Both the position numbers and the translations under genes were made by a program. From Chrysomallon squamiferum (lineage: Eukaryota > Mollusca > Gastropoda > Neomphalida > Peltospiridae), in the NCBI GenBank assembly GCA_012295275.1, contig CM022672.1, positions 16,329,166 through 16,391,165 of the forward strand: a stretch of 62,000 nucleotides of DNA, in the 5' to 3' direction. The notes below the pieces were generated by a model. It ran no database searches, was not told the DNA's origin, and worked only from the letters and a program-made list of their open reading frames with translations. Below, piece after piece: positions 38,002-62,000 of the stretch. The stretch's first letter is position 1. Every line of letters starts with the position of its first letter.

Positions 38002-40518
38002 ATACAGACATACATAATAATTATTATTTAAATTTTGAAATTAATATGAGTTACTTCCCTTTGACATATTAATGTGTATGTGTATTTTTCACTTAAAACA
38101 GTTACATGTTCAGTGAGATTATCTAATTCACACACATATCACAAAAAATATTTCTTAAATTCCAGACTGTTCTTCAGTTGTCACATTACACTGAGTTACA
38201 ACAGAAGTTCTGCTGATAGCAGAGTAAATGATTAATTTTATCTACTATTATTATTGTTCAAATGTTTGTGGTCAGATGGCAACAAACAGCTAAAAAAGTG
38301 AAGGGATTAATAAAAGTTCTGTGATAGATGATTTAATACAGACATGCACTCTTCATATAAAGGTATCTAATTGAGTTTGCATATGCTGGGATCTGGAATT
38401 TGTTTAGATCAGGTAAAACTGGGACCAGGCATTTGAGATTCATTAAGTTACAGTTAAGTTTTATGTTTGAATAATAAAAAGTGATTTTATCTAATGTTTT
38501 AATATACATTTAAGATTTATTTAGTGTATACTTCTAGTAAAAAATGGTGCTTGTGAGATATGGAAGATATATATTATCATTGAATTATGTGACTCTTTTG
38601 GTTCACTAAAAAAAATGATTATCTGAAAAGACTTTGGAACCATGGATTTTGCACCTGTATATGTATATAAATTTCATTATAAAAAAATAAAGAAAGGCAT
38701 ATTCTTCATCTATCTATCTATATTTAAGAATATATCTTTGTGCGAATGTGTCATAATTTTATTTTTATTTAGATTTTGAAAAGCTCTCCAAAAATCTGAC
38801 TTCAAAGGAGTTTAAAGGGAAAATACTTCAGGTCAAAAGAATACCATTCTCCAAGAGTATACTTGTAAAAGGCTTTGGTGATGTAACACCTGATGCTATT
38901 CAGATGTATTTTGAAAATGAAAGAAGAAGTGGAGGAAAGGATGTCACAAATGTTGAAATAGATTCTGAAAGAAAATGTGCTGTTGTGTCATTTGAGGATG
39001 AAAATGGTAAAAAGATATACCAGACATGCTTTAGATTTTTATTCTTGTTAAGATCTGATATGGAAAATGAAAACTTTCCCTTTCCTTTATTAATTCTGGT
39101 TTTGAAATAATATTCTGATGCATAAAATACAAAACTAAAATATATTTTTTAAGAATTAAGAAAATTCTTAACCTAAAAATGTCAGTGCCTATTTTTGAAA
39201 CCAAGAGCCTGTGTAGTTCTTACTTACAAATATCCATGCATTTTTGATTAGAGTAAGGCCTGAAGTAAAGATCATTTAAAAGATTGTTGCTGCTGATAAG
39301 AATAATCCATGGAAGAGCTTTCCACTCTCTTATCATTATATAAAACAAATTGCATATTTAACATATAATGAAAATTAATAATAAACTGAAATGTTATTTT
39401 TGATTTACTTTTTTCAGTTGTTAGCAATGTACTAAAGCAGAAAGAACATAAGCTTTCCAGCCATAAAATAGAAGTTTCCCTTTACCACAGATGTCTTGGT
39501 TTGTCAGGAGGTACCTCAGAAACTAACTGAGATAAAGTACCAGATCCTTTCTGCTTGGATAATATAAACAGATGATACAAGATTATGTTTATAGAAGAAA
39601 ACCTTTCACATTTCCAAAACACTTTGAAGAATTACTCGGCTGAAGCACTAGTAGACTCCCAATTAAATCAAATTGAAATAAGACCAACATTTACAATGGA
39701 TAGTCCAGGTTTAAGGAATATTGCAGCTACATGGACTGATGATGTGAAATCCTGTACACAGCAATTTATTGAGTAGATAGAAGTTCAGCAAATTGGATGC
39801 CCAGCTGACATTTGGACTGATATGAAGAAAAACATCGAGTCAAAAGAACTGAGTAAATTAACAGAGTACAAGATATTTTATGATGATGAAAAATATGATG
39901 TTATTATTGTTGGACAGTCACTTGGTGATATGGCAGAAGAAATAAAAAACACATGTACTGATCTTACTGCAAAATTTGAGAGAACAAAGAGAATAAGGTA
40001 GGAAACCAAAACCTTTTCAGCTTGTAAACTAAGAATCCTTAAGGATTCTGGTTTTATAACAAAACTAGAAGAAATATTTGAAGATGTCAAAATTGATGTG
40101 AATAACAATGAAAATGTCACAATTACTGGTGTTCCTGAAGAAATAAACGATTTATTTTGTAAGATTTATGATGAAATTCAAAAGATCAAACAAAAGGATT
40201 TTGTTCTAGAATTTATATTACAGCTTCTTCAGCGACCACAAGTATGTCATCACCTTCACAGCAAGCTGCTACAAGGGAAGAACATGCATGCTGTATCATG
40301 GGAAGCAAGTGACAGGCATGTCACAATTTACTCTTTGTCTCAGTCTGACATCAACAAGACAAAAATATTTCTAGGGAATTTACCTTGCAGAATCATCACA
40401 GATTGTAGTTGCTGGTGTTGGTGAAGATGTCCATCCTGCCACCACAGAGATGAACAGTTTTATTCAAGAAAACTCAGTTTATACTGAAATTGCTTATTTG
40501 AAGATGAATGGAAATTAA
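32203..40518 (+). CDS. PARP14-like protein with seven RRM-like repeats; 5' incomplete, KH-like end disrupted
   Basis: Exons 32203-32364, 32844-33119, 33882-34154, 34790-35050, 35920-36207, 37721-37963, 38773-39006 and a terminal exon from 39418. All internal introns are phase 1, so every exon length is a multiple of three. The repeated core is YFENKRKSGGG, typical of the RRM-like domains of PARP10/PARP14, with a VAQRVL-type helix and an I-x-x-x-x-L-x-V strand. In vertebrate PARP14 such RRMs lead KH-like units, macrodomains, a WWE and a transferase domain; none of the last three is visible here. RRM exons have no stops. The terminal exon first stops at 39528-39530, right after RRM 7 is complete, so a ~616-codon RRM-only protein is possible; downstream sequence still resembles KH-like repeats but holds three more stops and a frameshift. 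Likely role: RNA or protein binding in ADP-ribosylation signalling, by family only. Confidence 0.75.
32844..33119 (+). CDS. RRM gene exon B: end of RRM 1, start of RRM 2
   Basis: 92 codons, phase 1-1. VAQRVLRKKKHKINKDKL closes RRM 1; TILVKWQGK, MYFENKRKSGG and EIYITFEDEKG begin RRM 2. A charged linker of about 15 residues joins the halves. Confidence 0.85.
33174..33217. repeat. (ATT)n microsatellite in intron
   Basis: About 14 TTA units between RRM exons B and C. Confidence 0.9.
33882..34154 (+). CDS. RRM gene exon C: end of RRM 2, start of RRM 3
   Basis: 91 codons, phase 1-1. VTQRVLAKSPHCVNKRTL then an acidic linker, VMVTWEGKN, LYFESQKKSGGG and IIYITFQDETG. Confidence 0.85.
34790..35050 (+). 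CDS. RRM gene exon D: end of RRM 3, start of RRM 4
   Basis: 87 codons, phase 1-1, acceptor ATATTTTAG. VAQRVLSRQSYQIGKRTLQV, VVVKSAEKK, MYFENKRKSGGG and VLYITFEEDGG. Confidence 0.85.
35920..36207 (+). CDS. RRM gene exon E: end of RRM 4, start of RRM 5
   Basis: 96 codons, phase 1-1. VAEKVVQRQHKVRGRNLEV, then the longest and most acidic linker (Glu/Asp-rich, about 25 residues), VVIKGCGSIS, LYFENKRRGGG and LMYVTFESVEG. Confidence 0.85.
36375..37835. repeat. Segmental duplicate (copy 2), includes the functional exon F
   Basis: Intron sequence plus the first ~115 bp of exon F, matching 27656-29510. It lacks the 593-bp transposon and keeps an inner inverted repeat missing from the other copy. The living exon here makes it the likely source. 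Confidence 0.8.
36707..37060. repeat. Large inverted repeat (foldback) within an intron
   Basis: Left arm about 36707-36840 (ACTGAGTGTCAGTTTGGC, TATTTCCAATT, GAAACTCTCTGCTGC, TAGCTATTCTAGATTAAC). Right arm about 36928-37060 has the inverse in order (GTTAACCTAGAATAGCTA, GCAGAGAGTTTC, AATTGGAAATA, GAAACTCAGT). The loop is about 85 bp of CATA-type repeat. A third partial arm follows at 37061-37105. It is probably a foldback or MITE-like element; no target duplication identified. Confidence 0.7.
37721..37963 (+). CDS. RRM gene exon F: end of RRM 5, start of divergent RRM 6
   Basis: 81 codons, phase 1-1. VETVLKKSHTIEGNHVTI, then ILLTNVPESST and GTVLVSFTKPIG. The YFE-x-x-RSGGG segment is absent from RRM 6, which instead reads FIEARSHYDVADDGG. 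Its 5' 120 bp are the source of the dead copy at 29379-29500. The donor ATTG|GTTCGT is followed at once by a 29-base poly-A run. Confidence 0.8.
38773..39006 (+). CDS. RRM gene exon G: end of RRM 6, start of RRM 7
   Basis: 78 codons, phase 1-1. FEKLSKNLTSKEFKGKILQV, ILVKGFGDVTPD, MYFENERRSGG and CAVVSFEDENG. Confidence 0.85.
39418..40518 (+). pseudogene. Terminal exon: end of RRM 7 then KH-like sequence with four stops and a frameshift
   Basis: From the acceptor TTTTTTCAG the frame reads VVSNVLKQKEHKLSSHKIEV (closing RRM 7), then CLGLSGGTSETN and TGA at 39528-39530. The same frame stays protein-like for 900 bp through TGA at 39573-39575, TAG at 39774-39776 and TAG at 39999-40001. Around 40371-40378 one extra base moves the match to the next frame (AESSQIVVAGVGEDV), ending at TAA 40516-40518. 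KH-like beta-alpha units such as NVTITGVPEEINDL support PARP14 kinship. Three substitution stops after the first, plus an indel, suggest relaxed constraint downstream of RRM 7. Confidence 0.75.
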
Positions 40519-40698
40519 CATTTCTAGTTATAAACAGAATTGAAAAATATCCATGATATACTGAACAGTTTACTCATTATACTTTTGAAATTATTTTATG
40601 TATTAAGACACATCACAATAAGAGTAAAGTGCCAGCTTACATTTAATCTGCATAACCATGTTATTATACAGTGTTTCTTTTCAGTACACATTAGAAAC

Positions 40699-40704
40699 AA
40701 TAAA
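40699..40704 (+). terminator. Candidate polyadenylation signal of the RRM gene
   Basis: AATAAA about 180 nt after the last open frame of the terminal exon. Position is reasonable; no direct proof. Confidence 0.35.
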
Positions 40705-40732
40705 CTGATAACTGTAGGTTAACAAAATGTAA

Positions 40733-40960
40733 TTGTGTGTTTTGACTTTAAGACAGTTATTGTATGTTTTGACGTAAAGACAGTTATTGTGTAATTTGAC
40801 TTTATTCTATTAATCATTACATCTTTTACTTCTTTCTAACAACTAGTCATTGTGTATTTTCTTTTCTTTTTTTGACAAATATTCTGTATTTGTGTGTTTT
40901 GACTTAAAGACAATTATTTTGTAATTTGACTTCTCTCTGAGAAATACTGATTGTGTATTT
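40733..40960. repeat. Short degenerate repeats downstream of the RRM gene
   Basis: Variants of TGTGTTTTGACTTTAAGACA and GTTATTGTGTAATTTGACTT recur about five times, first at ~34-bp steps, then more loosely. Confidence 0.6.
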
Positions 40961-43183
40961 TAATGGGTTTCTGACACAAATTTATTCTGTATTTTTTCTC
41001 TGTTTTATTTTTACTAATATTAGCTGATAATAATTTGAAAATGAGGCTGATAAAGATGGGAATTTTAATTTCTGTGTATGATCACAATTTGTCCAATCCA
41101 AAGGTAAATTATTATTTGTATATTATTTTTAAACTTTTGTGATTACAGTAATAATGAGCCATTAATTCCCGACAGAATGATTTTGATTGACATAGCATAA
41201 ATACAGAATTTTTATCTGTTTATTTCCTAGTTTAATGTTTGAAATTTCTTGATAAAAATTCTGATAATGTTTTTAATTGTGATATTAAAGTAGGTGGACA
41301 GTAAATGATGTTTATTTTCAGATTACGTGTAGAATTATAACTGAATGTTTTGATACAATAGGAGAAAATAAAATTTAAAAATTAACTTATACCAATTAAA
41401 AATAAATGCACTGAACATTTTATCAATGGAGGTTCTCAGATTGCTGGCCAACCTACTTTTTGCCTATTTTGGTTAACACTGTATTAATGGTTTATATGTT
41501 ATGAATACATTAATTTCTAGCTTTCTAGTTTTTTGGGGGTGTTTTTTCATATTCCTACATATAAAATAATTTTAATAATAATAATATGTGTTATTTTGTT
41601 TAGCTTTCAAATGAAATAATGATATAACTGAGTAAAATTATTAGAATTAATTATTGGGAACTGATGACTGAATTTTATATGATTAATATTCAATACACAT
41701 TCCCTGATACATAGACACATATATATATAAATACAAGGGGGATAAAAAGGGAAAAAAAAAACTACAGTGCAGTTTTATTTATAAAAATAGTTTGATAATT
41801 TTGACGATGTCCCCACTTTGGCCAGATAATGCTATTCTTACTTAGGAGTGACTGTAAGATTTTCATCTCAAACACTAGAGTGGTGAATTCTCTTAAAGTC
41901 TAATTCATAAGTTTTTGTTTCAAGAGTGAAAAAACAAAAAAGTAGACTAATTCAAAAGTGAATTTAAATAATAGACTTTTTAATCAACACAAAAACTTAA
42001 ATTCCCAATCACTTCAATTATTATTTAATTAATTACACTGATTCGTATTATATCAAGAATTGACAATAATGATACAAATCAAGGTAAATTTATTTAACAG
42101 AAATGCTAATATATATAATATCAGCATTTTTTTCAGATGCAATTCACTTCTTCAATTCTTTACCAAGTAAATGTCTAATTTTTGAAAATGTTTTAATTTC
42201 ACAGTGGATGGACATTGCATTCATATTCTTCTGTACATCACAGTATGACATGTAAATCTCATATAAATATAGTAGATTATAAGACCTCTTCATAATTTTT
42301 TTTTTTTTAAATCTCTCAGAACTGGCAATCAATATCAGTTGACATTTCTATTTATTTGGTAAGAAAATAATTATAAACATTAATATATAATTTTCAAATT
42401 AGTATAACTGAACTCTGTATCAAATAAAATCATGACAATTATCATTTTCCTTTGTCAACTTGTAATTTTTACTGAGTTACTTTAAGACAGAAGAGTCTGT
42501 AACTTCCATCCACTAATTACTTCTCTTATCTGCCAAAGTGGAGAGAAACAAATAAGCAAATTCCTTTGCAAATTTCATTTATTTATAATTGTGTGATTGT
42601 TTGCTTAAATAAAATTAGAAAACAAATACTGTGTTGTGTTATTTTCTAGTTTTAAACGTAAGTAATTAAAGAAGTAAGTAAGAAATATTTAATTTTAATG
42701 ATACATTTTTCGCCATGGTTCTATAAATGGCTGGATTTAAATACAAGCTAAAAATTATCAGAGAAGACCTTGTACACTGTAATTATTGATTATTAGCACT
42801 TGTTCAAAAAGGTCTGTAAATTAACCAGACCTTATAACCTCACCATGTTCTCATTAACAACTCTACTGTTAACGAAAAAGCAAAACCAATGCCACTACAT
42901 TGTGGGCTACTCTTTTTCTGTTAGCAGAATTGTATTTTTTGTTGTTTTTTTGTTGTTGTAATAAACAGAAAAGCCTTTGATAAAGCATTGGGTAGGAGGG
43001 TTTTGCAGGAATGGGAAATAAATAGTTAAATATGAACGTAAAAGTAAGAACAAATTTATATGAGATAAAATAATAATAATAATAATTAAAAAATCATTTG
43101 ATAAATCAGAAATTTGTATTTAAGTTATACTGGAAGCTGGAATTTGAGGCCTGAATTATGTGAAAAAAGTTAATGCAAATTCT

Positions 43184-43270
<87 letters not shown>

Positions 43271-45022
43271 GTTTTCTGTCCGTCTGTCAATATTGTATGA
43301 TTACAAATATTTAGATATGTATTTTTATATGTAATTATGAATAAATCCCTTCTATACGACTCTATGTTTATCTTTCTGTTTGTCTGTCTGCCTTTCCATT
43401 TATCTAAGAACGGTCAGAAAGATGAAAAATGACTCAATTCTAATTATAACATTACTCTAATTTATTTGATAAAATTTATCTTTCTTACGACTGTACAATC
43501 TGTGCCACTTGTCAAACAGTCTGCTTGTTTCCATAACAATATAATATAACGGTATCAAATTCAATCTATTATTCTTTGATTGAGGTATCACTTCAGATTT
43601 TTATTAGAGTGAAAATGTTTATGAAATTAATATAACTGATTAATTGAAGTACCACATCATTTTGCTCATAACTGAATACAGCACAGAAACAATCGAACAG
43701 TAATATTTGATCAAACAGTAAAAAAACCACCAAAGATTACAGAATCGTGGAATGTCACATTTCACATAGTTAATGTTATGGAAGTGACAAGAACTTTTAG
43801 ACGGGTATGTTGCTGCTGCTTTTTGCTTTATTAATATTAGAGTTATTTTCTTTTGATTTTATATTTTTATTGTCTATGTTCATTTATGTTGCAACATACA
43901 TATGAAAATAATTCAAATACCTTAAAATTTTATATATATATATATATTAATTCTTCATTATGTTTGCAAATATTTTTAATGTATGTAGGTGACATTTTAT
44001 GTACGTGTATAGACAGACAAACAGATGACGGATAGATAGGTATAAAAAGAATGGTAAATAGATTTGATAATGCTATTTTAAAATATTTTACTTAAGCTAT
44101 AGAAATGGAAACAGCAGACTGGTTTTCATTAAAACCAAACAATAATTTAAAATTCTACACTAACAAGATAGTAACATTTATTCATCTGAAGGTCTAAGAG
44201 TTGTCTCTGTGTACTACTTTTCATATTCGAACGCCCTTATGTCTTCAGTGGATAACATACATGACGAAATTTATAACTTTGTTTCTCTCAACCATTTTTA
44301 CTCTTTTCAGATTATTTTAATTCTAGTCATACATCACTGTAAGTATACAGATTAACTTACTTCAACATTTATTCTTTTTTCTTTTGTTAAATTTTAATGC
44401 TACTAATTAATTAATTGAACTGATAATTAGAAAAAATAAATCGTTTTCTAAAAAGTGCAAAAATGAAAAAGTGTCATTTAATTTTGCCATGATATTTTTG
44501 TTACAAAATGCAAGAGTGAGACTGAACGATTTAAAAACTGGACATTTTAAAACGAAAGCTACATCATGATCAAATAGAACCCAGGTGATATATTAATATT
44601 TAAGTAATTGGAATAAAAGACATAAATTAAAACGATCTTACACTGTAACTTTAGTAAAGTCAAAGCCAAATTTTCACATAAGCTAAACAAACGGAAGTTT
44701 AGGATCTCACGGTCTGTAATCAAAAATGGCCTCTGATGATTTCACTTTATTTGTCAGATAGTCTTATTTACTGTTATCACATACATAACAAGACCACAAT
44801 AGATAAACATAGTGCAAGGCCTATAGTTATATAGCTTTGAATAAAACCAATTAAATACATGGGCGCATGGCGACTTTTAGGTTTAATCCTGACAGAAGAG
44901 TTCAATTGCCAGACATTTGAGATAGATAAAAACACAAGAACAAATTCAGTTTATTCCTCTGTAAATTATCATTATGTCTTAAGTATTTTAGAAAAATTAA
45001 GTTAAAGCTTTTTCTGTTATAG
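40961..45022. other. Intergenic region between RRM gene and receptor gene
   Basis: No exon was recognised. It contains a pure (CT)n tract at about 43182-43266. The signal-peptide exon of the receptor must lie here or be missing; an ATG at 43807 starts a hydrophobic run, but no donor of the needed phase follows. Confidence 0.4.
43182..43266. repeat. (CT)n microsatellite, ~42 units
   Basis: Nearly pure dinucleotide tract ending in CTGTCTG variants. Confidence 0.95.

Positions 45023-62000
<16,978 letters not shown>

Noticed and set aside
43807-43905. Hydrophobic ORF starting MLLLLFALLILELF, possible signal peptide for the receptor
   Set aside because: The first receptor exon needs a donor in phase 1; no GT in that phase follows before the TGA.

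Overview
The window is animal nuclear DNA: AT-rich, full of microsatellites, with small exons split by introns that have clean GT/AG borders. Family content (Deltex/macro, PARP14-type RRM repeats, adhesion GPCR with C-type lectin domains) and the style of the repeats suggest a lophotrochozoan, most likely a mollusc; this is inference, not proof. No ribosomal RNA, convincing tRNA, CRISPR or bacterial operon was seen. All exon borders below were read by eye from splice signals, and reading-frame phase was checked across every junction.

Layout. 1-9.0 kb: intergenic, with a 50-bp tandem repeat, a decayed mobile-element-like ORF and microsatellites. 9.1-19.9 kb, minus strand: a 14-exon gene joining macrodomains to a Deltex RING-DTC ubiquitin ligase end, like vertebrate PARP9 and DTX3L in one chain; its 5' end is not seen. 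20.5-20.7 kb: a 200-base assembly gap. 20.75-27.65 kb: a satellite array of about 11.3 units of ~600/620 bp with dimeric higher-order structure. 27.66-29.5 kb: a segmental duplicate of 36.38-37.83 kb, interrupted by a 593-bp TIR transposon and ending in a dead exon copy. 32.2-40.5 kb, plus strand: a PARP14-like gene made of seven RRM-like repeats in symmetric phase 1-1 exons, followed by a KH-like terminal exon broken by four stops and a frameshift. 40.5-45.0 kb: intergenic. 45.0-62.0 kb, plus strand: 24 exons of an adhesion GPCR with two C-type lectin domains, a Ser/Thr-rich stalk, a GAIN domain with GPS, and seven membrane segments; it runs off both visible ends (5' start not found, 3' tail cut by the window).

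How the parts may work together. The first two genes are divergent and both belong to ADP-ribose/ubiquitin signalling families: macrodomains bind ADP-ribose, RING-DTC proteins ubiquitinate and bind NAD+/ADP-ribose, and PARP14-type RRM/KH modules sit N-terminal to macrodomains and a transferase in vertebrates. No ADP-ribosyltransferase domain is visible in the window, so the locus looks like reader/ligase parts without the writer. Vertebrates keep PARP9, DTX3L and PARP14 together in one cluster, so linkage here may be old. Several single-base frameshifts interrupt otherwise clean exons; they are either assembly errors or real decay and need reads to settle.
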